Positions 7,838-16,602 of a DNA stretch of 64,000 bases are shown piece by piece (within the stretch, counting starts at the first letter, position 1; the number at the start of each line of letters is the position of its first letter). This stretch comes from Planctomycetota bacterium (lineage in GTDB: Bacteria; Planctomycetota; UBA8742; UBA2392), in assembly GCA_020638635.1 (NCBI GenBank), contig JACKIE010000001.1, forward strand, positions 1 to 64,000, in the 5' to 3' direction. Position numbers and translations under genes: made by a program. The notes under the pieces are model-generated. The model had not been told where the DNA came from. It worked only from the letters and a program-made list of their open reading frames with translations, and searched no databases.

Positions 7838-9367
7838 GTGGAACTGGTCCACAAAAACCTGCCCGCCCTGATCGTCGTGCTGCCCCTGTGCATGGGGCTG
7901 ATCACGTCGATCATCGGTCGTCGCGGGCTGGGCTGGTGGCTGGCCATGGGCACCACCTCGGCGGTGCTGGCCATGAGCGTGCAGCTGCTGGTCAACGTGC
8001 TGGAAAGCGGCACGCAGACCGTGACCTACGTGATGGGCAGCTGGCCCGTGCCCTTCGGCATCGGCTACGTGGTGGATCCGCTGAACGCCGCCGTGCTTCT
8101 GATCGTGTCGATGATCGCGACGGTGGTGACGCTGTACGCGCGCAAGAGCATCGCCAGCGAGATCGACCCACGCCGGCTGCACTTCTTCTATGCCCTGTGG
8201 CTGTTCTGCATGACCGGCCTGCTCGGCATCACCATCACCGGGGATGCCTTCAACCTGTACGTGCTGCTTGAGATCAGCTCGCTGAGCACCTACACGCTGG
8301 TGGCCCTGGGGCGCAACCGCAACCGGCGCGCGCTGACCGCCGCGATCAACTACCTGGTGCTGGGCAGCATCGGCGCGAACTTCTACCTGCTGGGCATCGC
8401 GTACCTGTACCAGGTGACGGGCAGCCTGAACATCGCGGACATTCACCACATACTGACTACGCAGGTGTTCCCAACCTGGAGCACCGACGCGCCCATGTAC
8501 CGCACCACCGTGTTCGTCGGCTTCGCCCTGATGGCCGTGGGCCTGAGCCTCAAGCTGGCGCTGTTCCCCCTGCACGGCTGGCTGCCGAACGCCTATACCT
8601 ACGCGCCTTCCTCGGTGTCGGCGCTGCTGGCCAGCACGGCCACCAAGGTGGGCGCCTACGCGTTCATCCGCGTGCTGTTCACGCTGGTGGGCGTGAATTT
8701 CGCCTTCAAGCTGCTGCACACCGACACCGTGCTGATGATCTCGGCGGGCGCCGCGATCCTGATGGGCTCGTGGCTCGCGTTCCGGCAGACCAACATCAAG
8801 AAGCTGCTGGCCTACTCGAGCATCGGCCAGATCGGCTACATCACGCTGGGCTTCGCGCTCGGCAACGTGAACGGGCTGACGGCCTCGGTGATTCACCTGT
8901 TCAACCACGCGCTCACCAAGGGCGGCATGTTCATGGCGCTCGGCATCGTTGCCTACCGCACCGGCCACACGCGCCTGCAGGACCTGCAGGGCCTGGGGCG
9001 CAAGCTGCCCTTCACCATGGCGGCATTCACCGCGGGCGGCCTGGGGCTGATCGGCGTGCCGCTGACGGCGGGCTTCGTCAGCAAGTGGTACCTGGTAAGC
9101 GCCTGCTTCGAGCAGGGGCGCTACGAGATGGCCGCCATTGTGCTGGTGGGCTCGTTGATCGCACTGCTGTACACATGGAAGGTGGTCGAGGCGATCTACT
9201 TCGGCAAGCGCCCCGAGGACGCGCCGGCCATCAAGGAAGCGCCCATCACCATGCTGGTGCCCACGCTGCTGCTGGCGGGCGCGAGCATCTACTTCGGCAT
9301 TGACGCGTCAACGTCGTCGCGCATCGCGACCGCCGCCGCGAAGTTCCTGCTGGGGGTGGGCCCATGA
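7838..9367 (+). CDS. mrpD: Cation/H+ antiporter subunit D, first copy (NuoL/M/N-like proton channel)
   Basis: 509 residues, about fourteen membrane helices. Key charged residues of the proton-conducting family are present: Glu145 in YVLLEISSLSTY (TM5) and Lys239 in SLKLALFPLHGWLPNAY (TM7), with another Lys in TM8 (ASTATKVGAYAFIRV). GTG start at 7838 with a GAGG site. This copy is the most canonical MrpD of the three in the operon; it is expected to carry the proton path of the antiporter. It overlaps the next gene by 4 bases. Confidence 0.93.
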   Translation: MELVHKNLPALIVVLPLCMGLITSIIGRRGLGWWLAMGTTSAVLAMSVQLLVNVLESGTQTVTYVMGSWPVPFGIGYVVDPLNAAVLLIVSMIATVVTLYARKSIASEIDPRRLHFFYALWLFCMTGLLGITITGDAFNLYVLLEISSLSTYTLVALGRNRNRRALTAAINYLVLGSIGANFYLLGIAYLYQVTGSLNIADIHHILTTQVFPTWSTDAPMYRTTVFVGFALMAVGLSLKLALFPLHGWLPNAYTYAPSSVSALLASTATKVGAYAFIRVLFTLVGVNFAFKLLHTDTVLMISAGAAILMGSWLAFRQTNIKKLLAYSSIGQIGYITLGFALGNVNGLTASVIHLFNHALTKGGMFMALGIVAYRTGHTRLQDLQGLGRKLPFTMAAFTAGGLGLIGVPLTAGFVSKWYLVSACFEQGRYEMAAIVLVGSLIALLYTWKVVEAIYFGKRPEDAPAIKEAPITMLVPTLLLAGASIYFGIDASTSSRIATAAAKFLLGVGP

Positions 9368-10887
9368 CCCCCGAGATGACCATCATGCTGGCGCTTGGCG
9401 TGCCGCTTCTCGGCTCGGTGCTGATCGCCATGGCCGACCGCGTACCCAACCTGCGCGAAGCCTTCACGCTGCTGACTGCGCTGGCCACCTTCGGCCTGGT
9501 CGCAAGCCTGTACCCGCAGGTGATCCAGGGCGCACAGCCGCGGCTGGAACTGCTGACGGTGATCCCCGGTGTGCCGCTCAGCTTCAGGGTAGAGCCGCTG
9601 GGCATGGTGTACGCCCTGGTGGCAACTCTGCTGTGGATTCCCAACTCGCTCTACAGCATCGGCTACATGCGCGGCAACAACGAGAAGCACCAGACCCGCT
9701 TCTACATCTGCTTCCCGCTCGCGATCGCCAGCGCCATCGGCATCGCGTTCGCCGAGAACGTCTTCACCATGTTCGTGTTCTACGAAACCCTGACCTTCAG
9801 CACCTTCCCGCTGGTCACCCACAAGGGCAACAGCGACGCCGTCAAGAGCGGTCGTGTCTACCTGGGCATCCTGCTGACCACCTCGGTGTGCTTCCAGCTG
9901 CTGGCCGTGATGTGGATCGTCGCCCTGCACAACGGCGGCTCCGTCAGCAGCCTCGACTTCACCCGCGGCGGCATCTTCCGCGAGGGGCTTGCCTCGGGCG
10001 CGGTTGACCCGGCGATCTTCGGGCTGCTGTTTTTCTTCTATATCTACGGCATCGGCAAGGCCGCCCTGATGCCCATGCACCGCTGGCTGCCGGCCGCGAT
10101 GGTGGCGCCCACGCCGGTCAGCGCGTTCCTGCACGCGGTGGCCGTGGTGAAGGCGGGCGTGTTCTGCGTGATCAAGGTGACGGTCTACGTGTTCGGCGTG
10201 GACGCCCTGCGGAGCTATCACCAGGGGCAGTGGCTGCTGTACGCGGCGGGCTTCACGATACTGGCGGGCTCGCTGATCGCGCTGTTCCAGGACAACCTGA
10301 AGAAGCGGCTGGCCTACTCGACCATCAGCCAGCTCAGCTACGTGGTGCTGGGCGCCGCGCTGCTGACGCCGCTCAGCATCATGGCCGCCACCTTCCACAT
10401 CGTGGCGCACGCCTTCGGCAAGATTACCCTGTTCTTCGCCGCCGGCAGCGTCTACACGGCCGCGCACAAGACGCAGGTAAGCCAGCTGGACGGTATCGGG
10501 CGCCGCATGCCCTGGACCATGGGCGCGTTCACGATCGGCACGCTCAGCATGATCGGGGTGCCGCCGGTGGTGGGCATGGCCAGCAAGTGGCTGCTGATCA
10601 ACGGCGTGATCGAGTCCTGGAGCATCCCGGGCGGGCACTTCGACGAGGTGTTCGCGCTGGTGGTGATCCTGCTCAGCACTCTGCTGAACGCGGGCTACTT
10701 CCTGCCCATCGTGTACCGCGCCTTCTTCAAGCCGCTGTCCGACGCCGACCAGAAGCACCCCCACGGCGAAGCACCCTGGCCGATCGTGACCGCGCTGATG
10801 TTCACCGCCGGCCTGACCCTGTTCTTCTTCTTCTGGAACAAGCCGGCCTTTGAGCTGGCCGAGCTGGTTCGGAGGGCCGTCGGATGA
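9364..10887 (+). CDS. Cation/H+ antiporter subunit D-like, second copy
   Basis: 507 residues, about fourteen membrane helices, homologous to the first copy. Conserved ion-path residues are kept: Glu141 in FVFYETLTFSTF and Lys232 in GIGKAALMPMHRWLPAAMV, plus a TM8 Lys (AVAVVKAGVFCVIKV). The ATG at 9364 overlaps the previous stop. The MPMHRWLP variant of TM7 and the VAPTPVSAFLHAV block recall the MrpA/NuoL branch more than MrpD, so this may replace the missing N-terminal part of MrpA; that is inference. Confidence 0.9.
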   Translation: MTPEMTIMLALGVPLLGSVLIAMADRVPNLREAFTLLTALATFGLVASLYPQVIQGAQPRLELLTVIPGVPLSFRVEPLGMVYALVATLLWIPNSLYSIGYMRGNNEKHQTRFYICFPLAIASAIGIAFAENVFTMFVFYETLTFSTFPLVTHKGNSDAVKSGRVYLGILLTTSVCFQLLAVMWIVALHNGGSVSSLDFTRGGIFREGLASGAVDPAIFGLLFFFYIYGIGKAALMPMHRWLPAAMVAPTPVSAFLHAVAVVKAGVFCVIKVTVYVFGVDALRSYHQGQWLLYAAGFTILAGSLIALFQDNLKKRLAYSTISQLSYVVLGAALLTPLSIMAATFHIVAHAFGKITLFFAAGSVYTAAHKTQVSQLDGIGRRMPWTMGAFTIGTLSMIGVPPVVGMASKWLLINGVIESWSIPGGHFDEVFALVVILLSTLLNAGYFLPIVYRAFFKPLSDADQKHPHGEAPWPIVTALMFTAGLTLFFFFWNKPAFELAELVRRAVG

Positions 10888-11144
10888 AGTACGAGATGAC
10901 GCCGCAGGAGAAGCGCCTGGCCGCGATCGCCTGGATCGTGGGCCTGCTGGTGCTGGGCGTGATCATCTTGATCGACCTCGGCGTGCACCACCACGCGCAC
11001 TTCGAGAAGGACGGCCTGACCTTCGACACGTTGCCCGAGTTCTATCCCATGTTCGGCTTCGGGGCCGCGTTCGTGCTGATCATCGTCGCCAAGACATTGG
11101 CCATCGCATTGAAACGGAAGGACACGTTCTATGCAGATGACTGA
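10884..11144 (+). CDS. Small two-helix membrane protein of the antiporter operon
   Basis: 86 residues with two membrane helices (IAWIVGLLVLGVIILIDLG and FGFGAAFVLIIVAKTLAIAL) joined by an acidic/His loop (VHHHAHFEKDGLTFDT). I do not recognise a named family. It overlaps the second and third D-like genes by 4 and 14 bases, so it is translationally coupled to both and is probably an accessory subunit of the complex. Its length and topology resemble other one-to-two-helix accessory subunits of NuoL-type complexes. Confidence 0.75.
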   Translation: MKYEMTPQEKRLAAIAWIVGLLVLGVIILIDLGVHHHAHFEKDGLTFDTLPEFYPMFGFGAAFVLIIVAKTLAIALKRKDTFYADD

Positions 11145-12942
11145 TTTCCCCCCGGCGTTGATCCTGCTGGCCGGCGCGCTGCTGATCCCGGCCGCCAAGG
11201 GCCGGCTGCGCTGGATACTGGCGTTCGCCCTGCCGGTGCTGGCGCTGGCCGACGCCTGGCAGGTGATCACGGTCGGGGCCGAGAGCCACGTGCCCTTCCT
11301 GGGCATGACGCTGAACCCGGTGCACGTGCACCCGGCCACGCCGGTGTTCGCCACGGTGTTCGCCATCATGGTGCTGGGCGGGGTGCTGTACGCCTTCAAC
11401 CAGAAACGCGAGCACGAGCTGCCGGCCGCCTGCGTGTACGCGGGCGGCGCGCTGGGCGTGCTGTTTTCGGGCGACCTGGTGTCGATGTTCATCTTCTGGG
11501 AGGTGATGACTCTGGGCAGCACCGTGCTGATCTGGTCCGGCAAGCGCGACGACAGCCAGGGCGCCGGGCTGCGCTACTTCGGCATGCACGCGGCCGGCGG
11601 CGTGATGCTGCTGATGGGCATCATCATCGTGGTCAGCCAGCGCGTGCAGGCCGGCGACCCGGACCCGCTGGCGTTCAGGCACTTCGAGTCGATGATCACG
11701 CTCTGGAGCACGCTGGGCTGGGACTCGGCCGGCATGTGGCTGATCCTGCTGGGCATGCTGGTGAACGCGGGCGCGCCGCCCTTCAGCTCGTGGATCCCGG
11801 ACTCTTACCCGCAGGGCAGCCCCTCGGGCACCGTGATCCTGAGCGCCTTCACCACCAAGACCGCGGTGTTCACGCTGATGACCGCCTTTGCCGGCGTCGA
11901 GGTGGTGATCTACTTCGGGCTGTACATGGCGATTTACGGCGTGGTGTACGGGATCCTGGAAAACGACATCCGCCGGCTGCTGAGCTATTCGCTGGTGAAC
12001 CAGGTGGGCTTCATGCTGGTGGGCATCGGCATCGGCACGCATCTGTCGATCGACGGCGCCGCGGGCCACGCGTTCGCCCACATCATCTACAAGGCCCTGC
12101 TGTTCATGGCGACCGGCAGCGTGCTGTGGGCCACCGGGCGCAGCAAGATGAACCAACTGGGTGGGCTGTACCGCACCATGCCGATCACCATGTGGTGCCT
12201 GATCATTGGCGGCCTGTCGATCTCCGGCTTCCCGCTGACCTCGGGCTTCACCAGCAAGAGCATGGTGGTGCAGGCCATCACCGATGAAGCCGCCCGCATG
12301 GCGGCGCTGGGCCAGAGCCATACCTACCTGATCATCACCTGGATCCTGTTCGAGGCCGCCACGGCCGGCGTGTTCATCGACGCCTGCGTGAAGCTGACCT
12401 GGTTCGTGTTCTTCCAGAAGGACTCCGGCCTGCGCCCGCCCGAGGTGCCGTGGAACATGCGGGCGGCGATGATCGGCTTTGCCGCGATCTGCGTGTTCCT
12501 GGGCATCTTCCCCGGTCCGCTGTACGCGATCCTGCCCTACCAGGGCGAAGCGGCGGAATACGCGAAGGTCGTGTACAGCGTGGACCACGTGATGCTGATG
12601 CTGGGCATGCTGCTGTTCGCAGGCCTGTCGTTCTTCGTGCTGCTGCCGCTGCTGAAGCGGACGGAGACGATCACCCTGGACATCGACTGGATCTGGCGGC
12701 GCTTCATCCCCAAGTTCTGGCACGACGTGGCCACGCCGCTGCTGGAAAGCCTGGACCGCGCCCAGAAGACGGTGCTGGAGTGGCTGCCTTCGCGCGCCAC
12801 CGAGGAAGGCGCCCTGCCCGTGCAAGTGCGGCGGCGCCTGCCCGGAACCTGGGCGGTTAGCGTGCCGGTGCTGGTGATCGTGCTGATGCTGCTGACCTAC
12901 CTGGTGGTGTACTTCTGGCTGCTGCCGCGCGGCGGCGCGTAG
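11131..12942 (+). CDS. Cation/H+ antiporter subunit D-like, third copy lacking the TM7 lysine
   Basis: 603 residues. The proton-channel fold is clear: MFIFWEVMTLGSTVLIW carries the conserved Glu124, and SAFTTKTAVFTLMTAF keeps a TM8 Lys. The normally invariant TM7 motif K-x-x-x-x-P-x-H-x-W-x-P reads NAGAPPFSSWIPD, with Asn212 in place of Lys and Ser in place of His. A C-terminal extension of about 110 residues (DIDWIWRRFIPKFW, then a final helix) resembles NuoL/MrpA-type tails. ATG at 11131, or at 11137. Last gene of the operon. It may be a structural or regulatory subunit rather than an active proton path. Confidence 0.9.
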   Translation: MQMTDFPPALILLAGALLIPAAKGRLRWILAFALPVLALADAWQVITVGAESHVPFLGMTLNPVHVHPATPVFATVFAIMVLGGVLYAFNQKREHELPAACVYAGGALGVLFSGDLVSMFIFWEVMTLGSTVLIWSGKRDDSQGAGLRYFGMHAAGGVMLLMGIIIVVSQRVQAGDPDPLAFRHFESMITLWSTLGWDSAGMWLILLGMLVNAGAPPFSSWIPDSYPQGSPSGTVILSAFTTKTAVFTLMTAFAGVEVVIYFGLYMAIYGVVYGILENDIRRLLSYSLVNQVGFMLVGIGIGTHLSIDGAAGHAFAHIIYKALLFMATGSVLWATGRSKMNQLGGLYRTMPITMWCLIIGGLSISGFPLTSGFTSKSMVVQAITDEAARMAALGQSHTYLIITWILFEAATAGVFIDACVKLTWFVFFQKDSGLRPPEVPWNMRAAMIGFAAICVFLGIFPGPLYAILPYQGEAAEYAKVVYSVDHVMLMLGMLLFAGLSFFVLLPLLKRTETITLDIDWIWRRFIPKFWHDVATPLLESLDRAQKTVLEWLPSRATEEGALPVQVRRRLPGTWAVSVPVLVIVLMLLTYLVVYFWLLPRGGA

Positions 12943-13009
12943 GGGCGACGCTTGCGTCACCCTCGATCGCGCATCACGTAGCGCGGTCGATGCAAGCTGC
13001 GCCCCTACT
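12941..13009. terminator. Imperfect inverted repeat between convergent genes
   Basis: TAGGGGCGACGCTTGCGTC at the left and GATGCAAGCTGCGCCCCTA at the right are imperfect inverted copies, with GATCGCGC and GCGCGGTC extending the stem inward. It fills the gap between two convergent stops and probably terminates both transcripts. Confidence 0.5.
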
Positions 13010-13661
13010 TCTTTGCCTCTAACTCGATGCGGCGGGTGACGCTGGCGGCCAGCACCAGCAGGATGGCGCCGGCGGCCATCAGATAATTCAGTTCCTTGAC
13101 GTGCATCTCGGCGAATTCGGAACGCGGGAACTCCTTGCGCTCTTCGGCGGCGCTGCCCAGGGCGCGACTTCGATCGATGCCAGACAACTCGTCGCTGTGC
13201 CGCGCGCTGATCTGCCTGACGTAACCGCGGGCCGAAACACCACTGGCCAGCAGCAGCACCAGTGCCGCCATCACCACCAGCCCGCCCAGCACCCCCAGCG
13301 GTCCCAGCCAGCGCCCGGTACCGCGCCAGTCGGCGCGCTCAGCCTTACGCAGCAAGCGCGCGAAGCGCAACACCTCGAGCCCGGCAAAGCCCGCCAGCAT
13401 GATGCCCAGGTAGCCGCCCCAGGCGTGGATCAAGCCGATCACACCGCGCAGGGCGATCACCGTCCGCAGCGTTGCGCCTTCGACGCCCTGCATGCTGTCG
13501 GTGTACAGCCGGTCGTCGTGCAGCAGCGTGATGCTGGCCAGGCCGCTGACACCCATCAGGAACAGCAGGGCGAAACACAGGCCCGCGATCCACTGCACGC
13601 GGCGCCCGTGGCGCAGCAGCGCGGCGTTGGGGTTTTCGGCCTGGTCGGGCATGGCGTTCAT
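13005..13661 (-). CDS. Four-helix membrane protein, cytochrome b-like, unknown function
   Basis: 218 residues with four predicted membrane helices (WIAGLCFALLFLMGVSGLAS; HAWGGYLGIMLAGFAGLEVL; GVLGGLVVMAALVLLLASG; LMAAGAILLVLAASV). Histidines at helix edges (LLRHGRRVQW, LIHAWGGYLG, EMHVKELNYL) are the kind that ligate haem in cytochrome b-type proteins, but no diagnostic motif settles this. The loop between helices 3 and 4 is hydrophilic and probably periplasmic. It is convergent with the antiporter operon and not clearly in an operon itself. Confidence 0.7.
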   Translation of the reverse strand: MNAMPDQAENPNAALLRHGRRVQWIAGLCFALLFLMGVSGLASITLLHDDRLYTDSMQGVEGATLRTVIALRGVIGLIHAWGGYLGIMLAGFAGLEVLRFARLLRKAERADWRGTGRWLGPLGVLGGLVVMAALVLLLASGVSARGYVRQISARHSDELSGIDRSRALGSAAEERKEFPRSEFAEMHVKELNYLMAAGAILLVLAASVTRRIELEAKK

Positions 13662-13753
13662 GGTCGCAGTTTGGCGCCCGCATTACAACGGGCCGGGAAA
13701 CGGGAATCGGGAGCCGCCGGACGGCCCCCGATTCCATAGTGCCGAGAGGCTGG

Positions 13754-14695
13754 CTACTTCTGCTGGATCACCACGCGGGTGCCGACCGGCACGATGTCGT
13801 AGATCTCCTCGATGTCGCCGTTCTTCATGCGCACGCAGCCCTGGCTGCACTCGCCCGGGATCTGGCTTTCTTCCTCGGCGCGGCAGCCGTGGATGCCGTA
13901 GCCCTGGTACTTGGCGTCGCCCTTGAGGCCCAGCCACCTTGAGCCGATGCGGTGCTTCTCGTGCCCGTAGGGATAGCTGCCGTCAGCGGGCTTGGGGATG
14001 CGGTTCTTGACCGAGAACTCGCCCAGCGGCGTGCAGCCGGCCAGGCCGAGGCCTACCTCGTAGCGCTGAATGAAGGCGCCGTCGAGCATCAGGTCCATGA
14101 CGAACTTCTCTTTGCGCACCACCAGTTCGAACTTGCCGCCCAGGATCTGCAGCTCCTGGCCCACGTCAATGCGCGTGCTCTTCAGCCCGTTCAGGCGCTG
14201 GATCATTTCCCAGGTGGTGCCGTGCTGCACGGCGATCTTGCCCAGCGTGTCGCCGGACTTGACCTTGTACAGCTTCAGGTCGCCGCCCTCATCGGCGCTC
14301 AGGAAGAGCTTGCCGTTGATGTTGCGCAACACCTCGAGCGCCCGGGCCTCGTCTTCGTCACCCAGGTTGTGGTTCAAGGCGCGGGTCAACGCTATGCGGG
14401 CGTCGCGCAGCTTCATGTCCTGATAAAGCGCCAGGCCGTTGGCGAAGTCCGAGTCGATGGCGGGCTCGATCACGCTGGGCGCTGTGTTGCCGGCGTCCAC
14501 CACGGCGCCGCCGGTGTCGCGCTCGGGCTCGGCTTCGACGACGGGCTCGCTGAAGGTCGGATCGCCCAGGTGGTCGCTGGTGGTCTCAACCGGCTCGGGC
14601 TCGGGGTTTTTGACCTCGCCCTTGCTGTTGAGGGTGGTGAGTGCGCATCCGGCCATCAGGGCCGAGAGCATAAGGGAGTACATGAGCTTCTTCAT
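13754..14695 (-). CDS. L,D-transpeptidase lipoprotein with LysM domain
   Basis: 313 residues. The N-terminus is a lipoprotein signal (MLSALMAGC), then an acidic Pro/Glu linker, a short helical repeat, a LysM peptidoglycan-binding domain (YKVKSGDTLGKIAVQHGTTW) and a YkuD catalytic domain with GIHGC and the nucleophile motif CSQGCVRMK. It should form 3-3 cross-links or attach proteins in peptidoglycan in the periplasm. A GGAG site precedes the ATG. An adjacent paralogue lies 19 bases upstream in the same direction, so the two are probably co-transcribed. Confidence 0.93.
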   Translation of the reverse strand: MKKLMYSLMLSALMAGCALTTLNSKGEVKNPEPEPVETTSDHLGDPTFSEPVVEAEPERDTGGAVVDAGNTAPSVIEPAIDSDFANGLALYQDMKLRDARIALTRALNHNLGDEDEARALEVLRNINGKLFLSADEGGDLKLYKVKSGDTLGKIAVQHGTTWEMIQRLNGLKSTRIDVGQELQILGGKFELVVRKEKFVMDLMLDGAFIQRYEVGLGLAGCTPLGEFSVKNRIPKPADGSYPYGHEKHRIGSRWLGLKGDAKYQGYGIHGCRAEEESQIPGECSQGCVRMKNGDIEEIYDIVPVGTRVVIQQK

Positions 14696-14714
14696 AACTT
14701 GCTCCTGGTTGGTG

Positions 14715-15665
14715 TCAGGCTTTGATCTCGACCTTGTTGCCGATGCGGACGATGTCGTAAAGCTCGACCACGTCGTCGTCCTTCATGCGGATGCAGCCGG
14801 CGCTGGACATGCCGGGGATGCTGTCGGGGTACTGGGTGCCGTGGAGGCCGAAGCCGGTGCGGTCGCCGGCATACTTGTCGAGGCCGATCCAGCGCAGCTT
14901 CATCTCGCCGCGCGGGTCATTGGGGCCCGAGGCCGACTTCTCCGGGTCGATGGTCATGCTGATGATGCTGGTGCTGCCGACCGGTGTGTTGTTGTTGCGC
15001 CCGTGGGCGATGACGTACTGGCGCACCAGGAAGTCACCGAAGTAGAGGCTGGCGGTGAAGTCGCGCTTGTGGACCACCAGGCGCGGCTCGCCCTTGGGCA
15101 CTTTCAGGTTGTCGTTAGGGTGCAGCATGGCCTTGCCCCGCGGGCGGTTGTTGAGGTCATACAGCAGGTTGGTGCTGATCTTGTACTTGCGAGCGATGCG
15201 GTCGTAGCTGTCGTTGGGCTGTACGACGTAATTGTCGCAGAACTCGTTGTGCACCGAGCCCAGGAACAGCTCGCCCGTGATGCTGTGGAACAGCTCGATG
15301 GCACGGCCGCGCTCTTCCAGCGGCAGCGGGTTTTCCAGCAGCTGGCGCAGGCGTGTGTAGCCGTCGCGCAGGGCTTTCTCGCGGGCCTCGTCCTCCGTGG
15401 TGGCGAGGTTGGCGCTGACCTCGTGCAGCAGGCTTTCGACCTGGGCCAGACTCTGCGATTCGCCGCCGGTCTGTGGGCCGACGTCCGGCGCGTCGTTGTC
15501 GATGCCGGGGATCAGCTCGCTGATCGAGGACTCGGTAGCGTCGCCCTTGTCAGGGCCGAACACGAACCAGCCGCCCGCGCCCGCCGCGATCAGCACCGCC
15601 GCGACCAGCACCAGGATACCCTTGCCACCGCTCTTCTTCCCGCGCCTGCTTCTGCGTGATGCCAT
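14715..15665 (-). CDS. L,D-transpeptidase with N-terminal membrane anchor and LysM domain
   Basis: 316 residues from the ATG at 15665, chosen over an upstream in-frame start because a GAGG site lies just before it and the protein then opens with a basic stretch and one membrane helix (GILVLVAAVLIAAGAGGWFV). A LysM domain (YVVQPNDSYDRIARKYKIS) and a YkuD domain with GLHGTQYP and SSAGCIRMK follow. It is a paralogue of the next gene downstream, but membrane-anchored by a helix instead of lipid. The pair suggests two differently placed cross-linking enzymes. Confidence 0.92.
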   Translation of the reverse strand: MASRRSRRGKKSGGKGILVLVAAVLIAAGAGGWFVFGPDKGDATESSISELIPGIDNDAPDVGPQTGGESQSLAQVESLLHEVSANLATTEDEAREKALRDGYTRLRQLLENPLPLEERGRAIELFHSITGELFLGSVHNEFCDNYVVQPNDSYDRIARKYKISTNLLYDLNNRPRGKAMLHPNDNLKVPKGEPRLVVHKRDFTASLYFGDFLVRQYVIAHGRNNNTPVGSTSIISMTIDPEKSASGPNDPRGEMKLRWIGLDKYAGDRTGFGLHGTQYPDSIPGMSSAGCIRMKDDDVVELYDIVRIGNKVEIKA

Positions 15666-15758
15666 GATGAACCTCGTTTGAGTGAACATGCGGCGTGAAG
15701 ACGCCACGCCTTGTCCCTGTTCGGCAAGGCGCGATTCGGGAATTGAGGAAAACCGGAA

Positions 15759-16523
15759 TCAGCTGTCGGCGCCCAGCGCCGCCCGGGCGGCGACCGCGCC
15801 GTAAACCCCCTTGGCGCCGGCCTTCTTGAGGGTTCGGGCCGCCGCGCCAAGTGTTGCGCCGGTGGTCATCACGTCGTCCACCAGCAGCACCAGCTTGCCC
15901 TCGATATCGGACGTTCGCCCAGCACGCACTTCGAAAGCGCCGTCCACGTTGCCCTTGCGCTGCGCCGCCGACAGGGTGGCCTGGCGTTGCGTCTTCTCAA
16001 CGCGGCGCAGCACGTCGAACAGCGGCTTGGCCAATGCTTGCGCAAGCGGCTTCGCGATAAGCTCGGCCTGGTTGTAGCCGCGGGAAAGGCGACGGTACGG
16101 GTGCAGCGGCATGGGCACGACCAGCTCGATCTTGTCCGCCACGCCGCGGTCGAAGGCGAGCTGTGCCAGCCACGCCGCCAGCGGCTCGGCCAACCGGCGC
16201 TCGCCGCCGAACTTGAGCGCGAGGCACACCTCCTTCAGCGTGCCTTCGTAGCGCCCGGCCGCGATCACACCGCGTGTGCCGAAGCCCTCGCGATAATCGC
16301 GACAGCTGAGGCAGTCGCGGATCACGCCCACGCCGCGTCCTTGAGGCGCCCCGCATCGCGAGCAGTAGTCGCCGCCGGCCAGCTCGATCTCACGCAGTAC
16401 CTCGGGCGCGACGGCGCCGTCCTCGCCGGCGATCAACGGCCGCCCCGACACCGCGCAGTGACGCGGCAGGGTGAGGTCAAGCAAGCCGTTGCTGATGAAC
16501 TGGATGGGAGCGAGCGCCTTCAT
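15759..16523 (-). CDS. comF: ComF-family phosphoribosyltransferase-like protein
   Basis: 254 residues with the two-part ComF layout: an N-terminal zinc-ribbon-like segment (YCSRCGAPQ and CLSCRDY) and a C-terminal phosphoribosyltransferase domain with the PRPP-binding loop LLVDDVMTTGATL. ComF is linked to DNA uptake and fork restart in several bacteria; its reaction is not settled. The 79-base spacer between its ATG (16523) and the NUDIX gene stop is filled by an inverted repeat, so it has no visible Shine-Dalgarno. Confidence 0.9.
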   Translation of the reverse strand: MKALAPIQFISNGLLDLTLPRHCAVSGRPLIAGEDGAVAPEVLREIELAGGDYCSRCGAPQGRGVGVIRDCLSCRDYREGFGTRGVIAAGRYEGTLKEVCLALKFGGERRLAEPLAAWLAQLAFDRGVADKIELVVPMPLHPYRRLSRGYNQAELIAKPLAQALAKPLFDVLRRVEKTQRQATLSAAQRKGNVDGAFEVRAGRTSDIEGKLVLLVDDVMTTGATLGAAARTLKKAGAKGVYGAVAARAALGADS

Positions 16524-16602
16524 TGATTTTGGATTTTAGATTTTGGATTTTGGATTGGCGCGTCCCTTCAATCCAAAATCCAAAATCGAAAATCCATAAT
16601 TG
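16524..16602. repeat. Low-complexity inverted repeat of the ATTTTGGATT type
   Basis: ATTTTGGATT-like units run rightward from 16526 and return in inverted form (AATCCAAAATCCAAAATC) from about 16568. The repeat occupies exactly the spacer between two genes, abutting the comF start codon and the NUDIX stop. Confidence 0.85.

Noticed and set aside
6902..8968. Very long open frame on the minus strand opposite the antiporter genes
   Set aside because: The product is His/Gln/Arg-rich with no domain, and it is the antisense of mrpB, mrpC and mrpD; GC-rich genes leave such shadows.
11080..12960. Open frame of over 600 codons antisense to the third D-like gene
   Set aside because: Composition is that of a shadow frame (His, Gln, Arg), while the plus-strand product is a clear membrane subunit.
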